Source: Butyrivibrio sp. LC3010
GTDB lineage: Bacteria > Bacillota > Clostridia > Lachnospirales > Lachnospiraceae
DNA: 64,000 nucleotides
Assembly: GCF_000424385.1 (NCBI RefSeq)
Contig: NZ_AUJU01000022.1
Coordinates: 42,342-106,341, forward strand
Direction: 5' to 3'
The notes beneath the pieces were generated by a model. The model saw only the letters and a list, made by a program, of their open reading frames with translations, searched no databases and was not told the DNA's origin. Below, one piece after another: positions 45,903 through 54,740 of this stretch. Numbering within the stretch: the stretch's first letter is position 1; each line of letters starts with the position of its first letter. The position numbers and the translations under genes were made by a program.

Positions 45903-47747
45903 TCATAAGCTGCTATTTTCATATAAAAATGTCACCGAATCCACCGTCTCGTTGCTACCCGGTGCAAGGAAAAGTCTGAAGTTGTAGTACATTTTCTTAT
46001 CACTTACATTTAAAACATCTTTGATTTCTTCATAGTTCGTTCCATCCTCTGATGCGCATAGCCTGATTTTATCGGGATTCCCGTGTAATTCCACATTTAC
46101 GCTTTTGATAGGAATACGTGAGCTATATTCGATAAAGCCTTCCTCAGAGTCAGAACAATTGAATATTTTTCCATCCTCGCACTTGATGCAAAGGCTGTGA
46201 AAACTACTGTAGGTGCGACGGATTTCGGTAGGATTTGGATCATCGATAGATACGGAAATAAGATCAAGTGGATCCACCAGCTTATGGCAGACCTTTTTCA
46301 CAGTGACTATGTTTGACCACAGGCCTTTTCCGCTTTCATTGCAGGCTCTTAGCCTATAGGAATAGGTTCGTCCGTCTATCGCGGTCTCATCATTAAAGCC
46401 CGCTATGCAGTCTCTGTCATCCTCCCAGTTTCTTCCGCTGTCATATATTTTTTCATTTTCCGAAGCTATTGTCACCCAGCTGCTCTCATCTGTGTTCTCA
46501 TCTGCTACGCCTTCCATTCTTTGGATTTCGTAGTAGGCTCCGCCCACAACACCACGCCATTTAATGTCTGAAACACTTGAGCCTTTAAAGCTCTCTTCGT
46601 ATAGCAAAGGTGCCTCATCCGTCTCAGGCGCAGGAATAGGAATATTTTTCGCCTCATCATAATTTGATGCATTATTATTCACTATCTGTGCATAGGCATA
46701 AATACTTCGCAAAATCTCACGCTCACCGTAATAGCTTCCTGCGGGGAATCCAGGCCAGTGATAGGATGCCCAGTATCCATCCTCATCATGAAAATAGAAA
46801 CCATATCCATCCTTGTGAGCTCTGAGACTCCACATCATTGTGCCGTTTGCATTATGCTTTACAGCCTCCTCAAACACACGGTTGCAGGGCTCAGCTGATA
46901 CATAGGTTCCAAACTCCCCTAGAATGTAAGGCTTTTGCGCCTCGCAGTGGACTATATCAGTCTCTTCCGCACATCTTTTGGCAAAATCACCTTCATAATA
47001 ATGAGCTCCCAGAATATCTGAGGGGTTATCACTTTTTCTGCTGCTCGTTGTTGTTGACATTCTTCCGTCCAGCACCAGATGGTTTTCATCCAGACTCTTA
47101 ACAAATCCTGCAATATCTCTGGTCCACTCAGTTAGCTCTGCATCATGATCCTCCTGCGCCTTGGGATTGCCCCCAAGTTCATTTCCCGTCTCCCAGCAAA
47201 GGATTGCTTTATCATCCTTGTATTTCACCCCGGTGACAGTGTTCTTTCTATCAAGAAGGTGTTCTATCATCTGCTTGAAATAATGCCTTGGTTTTTCTTC
47301 CGAATAGAATTTCCATGCCCAATCGTAGAAGGTTCCTCTCCTTGGGGTATCGCCCTCTGAAAGTCCTGCGAGCCACACATAGCTCTCCATTCCTCCTACC
47401 CAGTGCCAGTGATCCACGAAAGGAATGATCACTCTGATTCCATGCTTATTGCAGATCGCCAGAAGATTATCCAGAGCATTTAAGGCGTCTTCGTTAAAAA
47501 TCAGGTTGTCATCAGCATCAACTCCCGTGACATATGCCCATTTTTCATTCTGACTGTTATAAACAGGCATAACATAGGTTCTTGTCACTTTACCGCCCAT
47601 TGCCTTGATGGTCTTTATGGCATTTTCCTGTTCCCAGGGATTGTCGCTTGTTGCCTGGGGATAATTGAGGGATATGAATCTCAGTTCCTTATCGCCATCC
47701 ATGAGCCTTGTTCCCTCACAGGTTATAAAATTCTTAAAACTACTCAC
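45903..47747 (-). CDS. Intracellular GH5 beta-mannanase/mannosidase-like enzyme, C-terminus possibly frameshifted
   Basis: A 614-residue glycoside hydrolase. A TIM-barrel (1-360) resembles GH5_7 mannanases, with acid/base Glu190 in CWETGNELGG and nucleophile Glu278 in ILGEFGTY. VDHWHWVGG and RTYVMPVYN line the substrate cleft. A fibronectin- and discoidin-like region follows. There is no signal peptide, so it should act on imported oligosaccharides. The start is GTG after GAGGAG. The frame stops at 45903, but skipping one T in the T5 run (45925-45929) gives 34 more natural-looking residues to 45815. Confidence 0.88.
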   Translation of the reverse strand: MSSFKNFITCEGTRLMDGDKELRFISLNYPQATSDNPWEQENAIKTIKAMGGKVTRTYVMPVYNSQNEKWAYVTGVDADDNLIFNEDALNALDNLLAICNKHGIRVIIPFVDHWHWVGGMESYVWLAGLSEGDTPRRGTFYDWAWKFYSEEKPRHYFKQMIEHLLDRKNTVTGVKYKDDKAILCWETGNELGGNPKAQEDHDAELTEWTRDIAGFVKSLDENHLVLDGRMSTTTSSRKSDNPSDILGAHYYEGDFAKRCAEETDIVHCEAQKPYILGEFGTYVSAEPCNRVFEEAVKHNANGTMMWSLRAHKDGYGFYFHDEDGYWASYHWPGFPAGSYYGEREILRSIYAYAQIVNNNASNYDEAKNIPIPAPETDEAPLLYEESFKGSSVSDIKWRGVVGGAYYEIQRMEGVADENTDESSWVTIASENEKIYDSGRNWEDDRDCIAGFNDETAIDGRTYSYRLRACNESGKGLWSNIVTVKKVCHKLVDPLDLISVSIDDPNPTEIRRTYSSFHSLCIKCEDGKIFNCSDSEEGFIEYSSRIPIKSVNVELHGNPDKIRLCASEDGTNYEEIKDVLNVSDKKMYYNFRLFLAPGSNETVDSVTFLYENSSL

Positions 47748-47777
47748 TTAAAACTACTCCTCATTTATAAACAATTT

Positions 47778-48644
47778 TTACTTAACAGCTCCATCCGTAA
47801 CACCGCTAATGATGTATTTTTGCAGGAAAATATAAATAACGATGGTGGGCACGGCTACAAGAATTATTGCTGCCGACATCAGCGGCCATTCAGCCAGCTT
47901 GTCTCCTGAAAAGGAATACAGTCCTGTCGCCGCAGTTTTGATCTTGGGCATGTACATGTAGGGGGTAAAAAAGTCGTTATAAATACCCAGAAGCTTTAAT
48001 ATTACAGTTGTTGCAATAGCAGGCTTTAGCTGTGGCAGAATTATCTTGTAATAAATCTGAAGTCTTGTGGCTCCGTCGATTCTCGCACTTTCATCCAGCG
48101 CCTTTGGAACCTGATTTATAAACTGCATGAAAATATAAATTTGCATGATATCGGTTCCGATGTAGAGAATGATTCCCGCTAAGATTGAGTTATAAAGTCC
48201 CAGAGTTTTTATAATCTGGAAAGTCGCTATTGTTACAGTCATTCCGGGGATAAATGTTGGAATCAGAAATGCCATATAGACCAGCATTTTGCATTTGAAA
48301 TTGAATCTTGAAAGGGTGTATGCGACCATGGTTCCAAAAAGTATCGCAAGAGGTACACTTATAAGTACCAGAATTGCAGTGTTCATGAAGCCTGTCACAA
48401 ATTTTCCTTCATTAAAAGCTCTTATGTAATTTGCGAAATTCACTATATTTTCAGGAATGGAGTAAACGCCCTTCATCATGTACTCATCATTGGTCTTAAG
48501 TGACACGTTCAGTATTATGAAAAGCGGTGCAAACACGCCTATTACTCCAATGACCAGTAGAAAATATATGCAAAATCTTCCGATTTTATTGTTAATAACA
48601 AATGGAGAGGAAGGCATATCCTTCACTTTCTTAATTTTACTCAT
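47778..48644 (-). CDS. Carbohydrate ABC transporter permease (MalG type)
   Basis: A 288-residue inner-membrane protein with six predicted helices. The EAA motif is DESARIDGATRLQIYYKIILPQLKPAIA. GRFCIYFLLVIGVIGVFAPL marks helix 1. It overlaps the upstream permease stop by 8 nt, and AGAGGAAAA precedes the ATG. With the other permease and the lipoprotein it forms a family 1 sugar importer. No ATPase is encoded here, as usual for importers sharing an MsmK-type ATPase. The substrate is inferred to be a beta-manno-oligosaccharide. Confidence 0.92.
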   Translation of the reverse strand: MSKIKKVKDMPSSPFVINNKIGRFCIYFLLVIGVIGVFAPLFIILNVSLKTNDEYMMKGVYSIPENIVNFANYIRAFNEGKFVTGFMNTAILVLISVPLAILFGTMVAYTLSRFNFKCKMLVYMAFLIPTFIPGMTVTIATFQIIKTLGLYNSILAGIILYIGTDIMQIYIFMQFINQVPKALDESARIDGATRLQIYYKIILPQLKPAIATTVILKLLGIYNDFFTPYMYMPKIKTAATGLYSFSGDKLAEWPLMSAAIILVAVPTIVIYIFLQKYIISGVTDGAVK

Positions 48645-49512
48645 CTGCTTTTTCCTCTCTTAATAGTACTCTTTGAACCAGCACAAGGAGAATGATCATA
48701 ACAAGAAGTATGACACCCATTGCTGCTGCTTTTCCGTATTTCCTATAGTTGTAAGCAAGCTCTAAAGATTTGCTGATAAAGGTTGCAGTTCTTCCGTTCG
48801 GACCACCCTTTGTGATAAGGAAGGGCTCGAAGTAAACCTGCAGCGCACCATTTAAGCTAAGCAGCAGCGATACCTTCAGCATGCTCTTTATATTAGGGAA
48901 CGTAATGTATGCTATCGTTCCGAAGAATCCGGCTCCGTCAATTCTGGCTGCTTCGTACACTTCACTTGGAATTGACTGTAGGGCAGCCAGGTAAATTACC
49001 ATGGTGTACCCTACATATTTCCAAAAACTGATAAAGGACAAAGCAAAATTAGTCATATAGGAGGAACTGATAAAGTGTACCGAGCTGACTCCAAGTGCAT
49101 TCAGAATGAGGTTAATTGGAGAATTACTGTAGTCATACATGTAGTTGAACATGAAGGCTACTGCTACACCGTTGATGATGTAAGGCATGAACAAGATTGC
49201 CCTGAAAGTGGTTTTCATTCTGATATTGCTGTTAAGGAGCACAGCCAGGAAAAGTCCCGCAAACTGCTGCAGGATTGCTGTCAGCACATATGCCATGTTA
49301 TTGGCAAATGTACTGAACAGTTCCTTCTGACTGAGTATATCCTTATAGTTCCTGACACCTATATAGTTAAGCTTCGGGCTCATACCGTTCCAGTCCGTAA
49401 AGCTCAGCTGTATGAGCTTTGCCAGTGGATAGTATGAAAACAGCCCCAAAAGGATCATCGGTATAAATAAAAATCCAATGATTAAAATTCTATCTTTTGC
49501 TTTTGAACTCAT
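48637..49512 (-). CDS. Carbohydrate ABC transporter permease (UgpA/MalF type)
   Basis: A permease of about 291 residues starting at MSSKAKDRILIIGFLF. The ATG is supported by AAGGAAA and lies two bases after the binding-protein stop. The longer frame would overlap that gene by 52 nt. Six helices are predicted, and the EAA loop is EVYEAARIDGAGFFGTIAYITFPNI. It is the partner of the permease at 47778-48644. Confidence 0.92.
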   Translation of the reverse strand: MSSKAKDRILIIGFLFIPMILLGLFSYYPLAKLIQLSFTDWNGMSPKLNYIGVRNYKDILSQKELFSTFANNMAYVLTAILQQFAGLFLAVLLNSNIRMKTTFRAILFMPYIINGVAVAFMFNYMYDYSNSPINLILNALGVSSVHFISSSYMTNFALSFISFWKYVGYTMVIYLAALQSIPSEVYEAARIDGAGFFGTIAYITFPNIKSMLKVSLLLSLNGALQVYFEPFLITKGGPNGRTATFISKSLELAYNYRKYGKAAAMGVILLVMIILLVLVQRVLLREEKADE

Positions 49513-49514
49513 TC

Positions 49515-50861
49515 TTAATTTCCTTCTACCCAGTTCGGGCGCTCTGCTGCCCATTTTGCATTCCATTCATCCACAAGCTCTTTAGCTTTAGCATCATCCT
49601 GCTCCATTACATATGTAAGGAAGAACTGCTGGCCATCAAGCTCGATTGCATTTCTGATATTACTGAACTCTGCAGTACCAACGATTGGTGAAAGAGGCTC
49701 AACGCCATAGCTAAGAAGTTCAGCTACGAAAGGATCATCAACCTGAAGGTTCTGGTTGGAAGGTATATCTGCATCTGAAATAGGATTCTCAAGCATGTAG
49801 CTCAAAAATGCCTTTGCAAGTTCAGGACTTTCAGTGTCCTTGGAAACGCCCCACTGTTTTCCTGAACCTGCTTTAATATTTTTTGCACCCGGGAAGGGGA
49901 ACATACCTATATCATCAGGGTTTGCACCAAGCTCAACAAACTGAGTGGGAAGCCAGGTCTCTGAATAGTGCATTGCAACTTTACCCTGTGCAAGGTCAAG
50001 CTTAAACTGATCCCAGTTTGCTGACATAATGTCATCTTCAAGCTCGCCCTTTTTATTAAGTTCTCTAACGATATTCATTGAGTTAAGCATTACGTCATCA
50101 TAGATTTCGTCCTGCTGTGCGTATTTGTTTTCTCCGCGCTCATCTCCTGCTGTCAAGTTAACTTCGCCCCATCCGCACCATGCGAAGATCGGCCATACAT
50201 CCTTGAAAGCTGTTCCTACAGGTGTAATTCCTGCCTCTTTGAGCTTGTCGCAGTCAGCATAGAATTCATCAACTGTCTTGGGTACTTCTTCGATTCCTGC
50301 TGTCTTGAATGCCTGCTTGTTGTAGATCATTCCGCAGTAGGAAACAGTAAGCGGAAGGACGTAAAGATTGCCGTCTGAGCCACGTCCATTCTCATAGAAA
50401 AGAATGTCATCTGCTGTATATTTAAGGTCATCTATAGGAAGGAAATAATCTGCATAGGAATCCTGGTTAATAGGATCTACTACATAGAACAGATCAGGTG
50501 CTTCGCCACCTGCGATTCTGGTAGCTACTACGTCGTCGTATTCCTTAATTGTTTCAAATTCTACAGTTGTTCCGGGATTTTCTTCCATAAACTTTGCTGC
50601 ATAAGCATTGAGGTCATCCTCAAGGTCTGTTCTGTTACTTGCTACAACAATCTTACCTGAAAGATTTGCAGTTTTCCCGGTTTCAGCGTTTTCTTCGCTC
50701 CCTGTAGTTTCAGCGCCTTCTTCACTCTCCGTTGGTTCAGCGCCTTCAGCATTATCGCTACCCGCCTCAGCTTTAATGCTTTCTGTATCCTGTGATCCGC
50801 ATGCTGCAAGTGATGATGCGGTCATAATCATAGTCAGTCCAAGTGCTAATTTTCTCTTCAT
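49515..50861 (-). CDS. Sugar-binding lipoprotein of the mannoside transporter
   Basis: A 448-residue lipoprotein. The leader KRKLALGLTMIMTASSLAACGS carries the lipobox SLAAC. An acidic, Thr/Ser/Glu-rich linker (residues 25-65) precedes a family 1 binding fold with GKIVVASNRTDLEDDLNAYA, KEYDDVVATRIAGGEAPDLF and the ligand-site helix near KQWGVSKDTESPELAKAFL. TTGGAGGAC precedes the ATG. It is the first gene of the mannoside operon, and a perfect AAGTTGCAACTT palindrome lies about 45 nt upstream. Confidence 0.93.
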   Translation of the reverse strand: MKRKLALGLTMIMTASSLAACGSQDTESIKAEAGSDNAEGAEPTESEEGAETTGSEENAETGKTANLSGKIVVASNRTDLEDDLNAYAAKFMEENPGTTVEFETIKEYDDVVATRIAGGEAPDLFYVVDPINQDSYADYFLPIDDLKYTADDILFYENGRGSDGNLYVLPLTVSYCGMIYNKQAFKTAGIEEVPKTVDEFYADCDKLKEAGITPVGTAFKDVWPIFAWCGWGEVNLTAGDERGENKYAQQDEIYDDVMLNSMNIVRELNKKGELEDDIMSANWDQFKLDLAQGKVAMHYSETWLPTQFVELGANPDDIGMFPFPGAKNIKAGSGKQWGVSKDTESPELAKAFLSYMLENPISDADIPSNQNLQVDDPFVAELLSYGVEPLSPIVGTAEFSNIRNAIELDGQQFFLTYVMEQDDAKAKELVDEWNAKWAAERPNWVEGN

Positions 50862-50889
50862 AATTGTCCTCCAATACTTTTAATATGAG

Positions 50890-50916
50890 TTTTTAGCTAA
50901 TATAAGTTGCAACTTG
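50890..50916. promoter_or_regulatory. Candidate operator region of the mannoside operon
   Basis: TTTTAGCTAATATA (from 50891) resembles sites upstream of the lacI gene (54355 and 54379). The perfect palindrome AAGTTGCAACTT occupies 50905-50916. Both are in the promoter region of the binding-protein gene. Regulator assignment is inference. Confidence 0.4.
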
Positions 50917-51032
50917 TATGATTATATTACTTTAATTTACCTTATTTTTAAATTACATATTTTTGTTTTTATATACATATTTTTAGATTAATTTACCTAA
51001 AAACAGTCATATATTCCACTTAAACAAAAAAA

Positions 51033-51058
51033 TCCTGCATCCATTACTGAATGCAGGA
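51033..51058 (-). terminator. Terminator of the AraC-type gene
   Basis: TCCTGCAT pairs with ATGCAGGA. On the minus strand it is followed by seven T residues. The stem overlaps the last codons of the AraC-type gene. Confidence 0.82.
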
Positions 51059-51421
51059 AATCACTTGTTCACGGTATTGTCCGGGGGACATTTTAAACTT
51101 TTTCCTGAAGGCTCTGCCGAAGCTTACCACATCTTCATATCCTACCAGGATGCCTATTTCATAGATCTTGGTTCTGGGATCACACAAAAGCTCAATCGCG
51201 TGATTCATTCGAACATCAAGAAGATAGTCGGTAAATTTTTTCCCGGTTTTTAACTTAAAGAAATTGCTGAAATACGATGTATTTAAATCCACAGCTTCCG
51301 CCACCTCTTTGAGGGGCAGCTGCCTTGCATAATTATCATTTATGTATTCCTTGGCCATACCTATTCTGCTGAGAGGTTTTCGCCCGGAAATACCGGTTCC
51401 ATCCACATATAACATATCCAT
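51044..51421 (-). CDS. Short AraC-type DNA-binding regulator
   Basis: A 125-residue protein from MDMLYVDGTG, supported by TTAGGAG eight bases upstream; the longer frame adds 17 residues of poor character. It holds little besides the double helix-turn-helix: MAKEYINDNYARQLPLKEVA, VDLNTSYFSNFFKLKTGKKF and VGYEDVVSFGRAFRKKFKMSPGQYRE. There is no ligand-binding domain, unlike normal 280-residue members. It may be a trimmed regulator or one fed by another sensor. It lies next to the mannoside transporter and probably regulates it. Confidence 0.8.
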   Translation of the reverse strand: MDMLYVDGTGISGRKPLSRIGMAKEYINDNYARQLPLKEVAEAVDLNTSYFSNFFKLKTGKKFTDYLLDVRMNHAIELLCDPRTKIYEIGILVGYEDVVSFGRAFRKKFKMSPGQYREQVISCIQ

Positions 51422-51523
51422 ATTAAAACTCCTAAAACACAGCAGAAATACCGTTTTCAATAGCAGACTCAACTAAGCTCGTGAAATGCCCCGTTAAGCG
51501 CTCTGCTCAAAACAATAATTAAG

Positions 51524-52441
51524 TCATGCGAACAGGCCGAAGATATATATCACAAAAGGTATCGTAATAATCGAAAGCAATGTGGATATCACGACCGTCT
51601 CAGCGGCATAACTTTTATCTGCATTATAAAGATGTGCATATACCGCAACATTTGAACCTACCGGGCATGCAGTTGCAATAAAGATTGCCATTTTCATAGC
51701 TTCGCTTGCAAAGCGCTCCGGAATCAATATCAGAATCAACATAATCACAAGAGGAATGATAACAAGCCTTGTTGCCGAAACAATATACAGTACCGGCTTT
51801 TTAAGCATCTTCAAAAGATCCGTCTGAGCCAGGTAAATTCCCGTTGTAAACATCGCAAGAGGTGTATTCAGTTCAGCGATGTGATTGATACTTTTCAAAA
51901 CAAATGACGGAAGCGTAATTCCTGACAAATAGAAAAACAATCCTATTATTATAGCTATAAAAAACGGCGCCGTCACAATCTGCTTGAGGGTAATCTTCTC
52001 AATCTTATTGCCACCCTTTAAAAGGGAAACTCCATAAGTCCACTGAAACATATTTAAAAATCCAATGAACGGAGCTACAAAAAATACCGCATCTGCACCA
52101 AGAGAAGCTGTGATGATCGGAACTCCAAAAAATCCCGGATTACTATAAGCTCCCGCAAAAACAGCTACTTTATCCTTTCTGAAAATCAACCTTGATACGA
52201 TAGTTGAAATGCAAAGTGCCAAAAAGGACAGGGCAGCCGCCACGATCAGTAGCGTAAGCTCACCCTCTGTTCTTTCCCTGAAAAAGCTCCTCATAATAAC
52301 GCAGGGGAGGGATAAGTAAATAAGTATGTTACCTATTGTTTTACTGCCTTCGTCGGTGATTTTTCCTGCCTTGTATAAGCAGTAGCCGCATAAAGCCAGC
52401 AAAAACATTGTGCAGATCTGAAAGAATATTGTTTGTACCAT
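51524..52441 (-). CDS. AEC-family transporter
   Basis: A 305-residue membrane protein of the auxin-efflux-carrier family with about ten helices. The family motif is the conserved centre YSNPGFFGVPIITASLGADA, and the second repeat carries NTPLAMFTTGIYLAQTD. It should export or exchange an organic acid or other small metabolite. GGAG precedes the ATG. It lies between the SGNH gene and the AraC-type gene. The link to mannoside use is positional only. Confidence 0.85.
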   Translation of the reverse strand: MVQTIFFQICTMFLLALCGYCLYKAGKITDEGSKTIGNILIYLSLPCVIMRSFFRERTEGELTLLIVAAALSFLALCISTIVSRLIFRKDKVAVFAGAYSNPGFFGVPIITASLGADAVFFVAPFIGFLNMFQWTYGVSLLKGGNKIEKITLKQIVTAPFFIAIIIGLFFYLSGITLPSFVLKSINHIAELNTPLAMFTTGIYLAQTDLLKMLKKPVLYIVSATRLVIIPLVIMLILILIPERFASEAMKMAIFIATACPVGSNVAVYAHLYNADKSYAAETVVISTLLSIITIPFVIYIFGLFA

Positions 52442-52486
52442 CTAAAATCTCCATTTCTAGTAATTTATTTAGTCCGTAGGCAGATT

Positions 52487-53161
52487 TCAGTGCAGCTCTT
52501 TCAGCATCGGGAGCATGTTTTCCAGGATAACCTTGTAGCCGTTGGCAAAAAAGTGCATTCCATCTATTGCGAACTCTTCCTTCAGATACCCTTTATCATC
52601 CATGAGGCCATCGTTAACATAAACCCAGGGTAAGCCTCTTTTTTCGGCAAACTCTTTTACGTCCTCATTAGCCTCCTTTATCCTCTCATTTGATCTGTAA
52701 GACAAAACCTCTTTCATGTAAGGAAGCTTTTCACCAAATTCAGGATTAGTCGGATAATAACTAAGTAAAGTAACCTTGGTATCAGGAAGTCTGTCCTTAA
52801 TTATATCAAGTATTTTTCCATAATTGGCAAGCAGTTCCTCTTTATTATATGTAGGACCGCTTATGTCGTTTGTTCCGATGTTTATGAAAATATACTTAGG
52901 CTCCAGTTCCAGTATGCATGCATCAATATTGTCAAGAAGCTCTGTAGTAACATAGCCGCCGATTCCTCTGTTATAGATTTCAAGCGGTATGTCTATCTGT
53001 CTTTGCATCTCATCTATAGGGAACTGTTCCATGAGGCTTGAGCCCACAAAAAGAATCTGTCCTTTCTTTGCAAACTTGTTTAATCTTCTGTACCTTTCAA
53101 CCTTCAGAGCTTTTTCCTTAAGCCCCTGCTCTTCCATAAATTTTCTGATCTCGTCTTCCAT
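52487..53161 (-). CDS. SGNH/GDSL-type hydrolase
   Basis: A 224-residue cytosolic esterase. Block I is ILFVGSSLMEQFP with the catalytic Ser, block II has the Gly in NRGIGGYVT, block III is NIGTNDISG with the Asn, and block V is IDGMHFFANGY with Asp and His. In a mannoside locus the likely role is removing acetyl groups from imported manno-oligosaccharides, which is inference. AAGGAGG precedes the ATG. Its 5-prime leader folds into nested stems (53177-53261). Confidence 0.85.
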   Translation of the reverse strand: MEDEIRKFMEEQGLKEKALKVERYRRLNKFAKKGQILFVGSSLMEQFPIDEMQRQIDIPLEIYNRGIGGYVTTELLDNIDACILELEPKYIFINIGTNDISGPTYNKEELLANYGKILDIIKDRLPDTKVTLLSYYPTNPEFGEKLPYMKEVLSYRSNERIKEANEDVKEFAEKRGLPWVYVNDGLMDDKGYLKEEFAIDGMHFFANGYKVILENMLPMLKELH

Positions 53162-53176
53162 TTTTCCTCCTTCTTC

Positions 53177-53261
53177 GACCTAAGGGGTATCGCTTACGGT
53201 AATCCTACATAAGAATGCCCCATTTATGGCAGGAGCCCTTATGTCATCTATTCCTTAGGTC
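53177..53261 (-). promoter_or_regulatory. Nested-stem leader upstream of the SGNH gene
   Basis: GACCTAAGG (53177-53185) pairs with CCTTAGGTC (53253-53261). Inside, ACATAAG (53207-53213) pairs with CTTATGT (53238-53244), and TGCC pairs with GGCA. In the mRNA it ends just before AAGGAGG. It contains GCTTACGGTAAT, also found in the leader at 14388-14490. Confidence 0.5.
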
Positions 53262-53290
53262 AGTCCAATGTTTTCATATTTGATTTGACA

Positions 53291-54313
53291 CTATCTTAGC
53301 GCTCTTACGCTGCTTTTCTCAACCAGGTGTCCGGTTATTATATGTGTCTTTGAAGAAAAATCTTCGTTCCTCATAAGTTTATTAAGTACTTCAACGGTCT
53401 TCTTAACCATGACAGGCATGTCTACCTCATAGGTTGTGATCTCAACATCACAGGTTCCAGGGAAAATGAAGTTATCATATCCAACCACGGAAAAGTCCTT
53501 GGGAACTTTGTAGCCATCCTTTTCAAGCTTCTTTATAAGCACCCCTGCGGTCAGGTCGCAGTTACAAACAAAAGCTGTAGGAAGTTCATCCGGGAGCTGC
53601 AGGATTTCTGGAGAAAAGATTATTCCTGTCTTCTCATCTCTGTCCTCAATGACCCATTTATCATTTACCGGCACTCCATGCTCCATCATTGACTTCAAAT
53701 AGCCAAGGTATCTGTCCGTGATGGAGGAGGTCTTAAGAACCGATCCCACAAAAGCTATATCCGTGTGCCCTTTATCAAACAGATAATTCGTAAGGTAATA
53801 TCCACCATAGAAACTATCCGATACTATGGAGTTAATCTCCTCACTATTATCATTAAAGTCAAGATACTGGATAGGGACTGACAACTTGGATCTCAAAAAT
53901 GTACAATATTCCTTAGAGAACTCTCCAAGAAGAACTACCGCGCTGACATTCCCCTCATTTACAAGATTCGGAAGAATTAAATCCTTCTCAAAATCATATC
54001 TCACAAGTTCAAGCAGATTAAAATAGCCTGCTGCCGAAAGCTCTACAGACAACATCTGATACATCTGCAGATAAAAAGAGTTGTACTTGCTAAAATGCTT
54101 CTCATGGATCAGTATTCCAATACTCTGCCCTTTATTTAAATTAACCTTTTCAACTGCAGAGGGAAGTCTGTATCCCAGCTCATCCGCAAGTGCTATGATT
54201 TTCTCCCTGAGTTCCTCTCCAACTCCCTTTTGTCCGGAAAGTGCCTTGGAAACCGTAACAACGCTCACCCCAAGCCTGTCTGCAATATCCGCCAACTTCA
54301 CTGTCTTTGCCAT
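53291..54313 (-). CDS. LacI-family transcriptional regulator
   Basis: A 340-residue repressor-type protein. The N-terminal helix-turn-helix is KLADIADRLGVSVVTVSKAL, with the hinge near LADELGYRLPSAVEK. The rest is a periplasmic-binding-like sensor (GQSIGILIHEKHFSKYNSFY, AVVLLGEFSKE, AFVGSVLKTSSITDRYLGYL). GGAGATAAAA precedes the ATG. It heads the genes leading to the mannoside operon and probably senses a manno-oligosaccharide. Candidate operator sites lie at 54355-54390 in its own upstream region. Confidence 0.93.
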   Translation of the reverse strand: MAKTVKLADIADRLGVSVVTVSKALSGQKGVGEELREKIIALADELGYRLPSAVEKVNLNKGQSIGILIHEKHFSKYNSFYLQMYQMLSVELSAAGYFNLLELVRYDFEKDLILPNLVNEGNVSAVVLLGEFSKEYCTFLRSKLSVPIQYLDFNDNSEEINSIVSDSFYGGYYLTNYLFDKGHTDIAFVGSVLKTSSITDRYLGYLKSMMEHGVPVNDKWVIEDRDEKTGIIFSPEILQLPDELPTAFVCNCDLTAGVLIKKLEKDGYKVPKDFSVVGYDNFIFPGTCDVEITTYEVDMPVMVKKTVEVLNKLMRNEDFSSKTHIITGHLVEKSSVRALR

Positions 54314-54354
54314 TTTTATCTCCGATCAATTAATTTAATTATTTGATAAATTAA

Positions 54355-54390
54355 ATTTAGCTAATCAAAGTATAATAAATTAAGCTAAAT
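54355..54390. promoter_or_regulatory. Candidate autoregulatory operator sites upstream of lacI
   Basis: ATTTAGCTAAT (54355-54365) and ATTAAGCTAAAT (54379-54390) share an AGCTAA core with 50892-50900. They lie 42 and 66 nt before the start codon. Confidence 0.4.
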
Positions 54391-54505
54391 AAATCAATAG
54401 ACATATTTTGATGATTTAGTGCATTAATGCAATATTGCCTGATAGTTGCTGCTCGCACCTTACGGTGAGCAGAGCTGTGTGAACAGTATCTTCTGATAAA
54501 CTATA

Positions 54506-54735
54506 GGCAATATGTGCTGTAGAATTTAGACTTTCTGATATGCGCAGCTCTTTTTAGTTAATATGGGCTGCGAAATAAAGACTTTCAGATATGCGCAGCT
54601 CTTTTTCTGTAATATGGGCTGCAAAATAAAGACTTTCCGATATTCGCAGCTCTTTTTAGATAATTTGGGCTGCGAAATAAAGACTTTCAGATATGCGCAG
54701 CTCTTTTTCTGTAATATAGGCTGCGAAATACACAA
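54506..54735 (+). repeat. 51-bp tandem repeat array with hairpin units
   Basis: GCAGCTCTTTTT recurs at 54544, 54595, 54646 and 54697, exactly 51 bp apart, with partial units at each end. In each full unit GCTGCG pairs with CGCAGC and TCTTTTT follows on the plus strand, so every unit looks like a terminator hairpin. Units 1 and 3 are closer to each other than to unit 2. The minus strand has a 69-codon frame of 17-residue repeats, which I do not accept as a gene. Confidence 0.85.
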
Positions 54736-54740
54736 TTCAA

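Noticed and set aside
54526..54735. A 69-residue protein of four 17-residue repeats on the minus strand
   Set aside because: The period of 51 keeps the frame open by arithmetic. The DNA is a hairpin repeat, and no good ribosome site precedes it.
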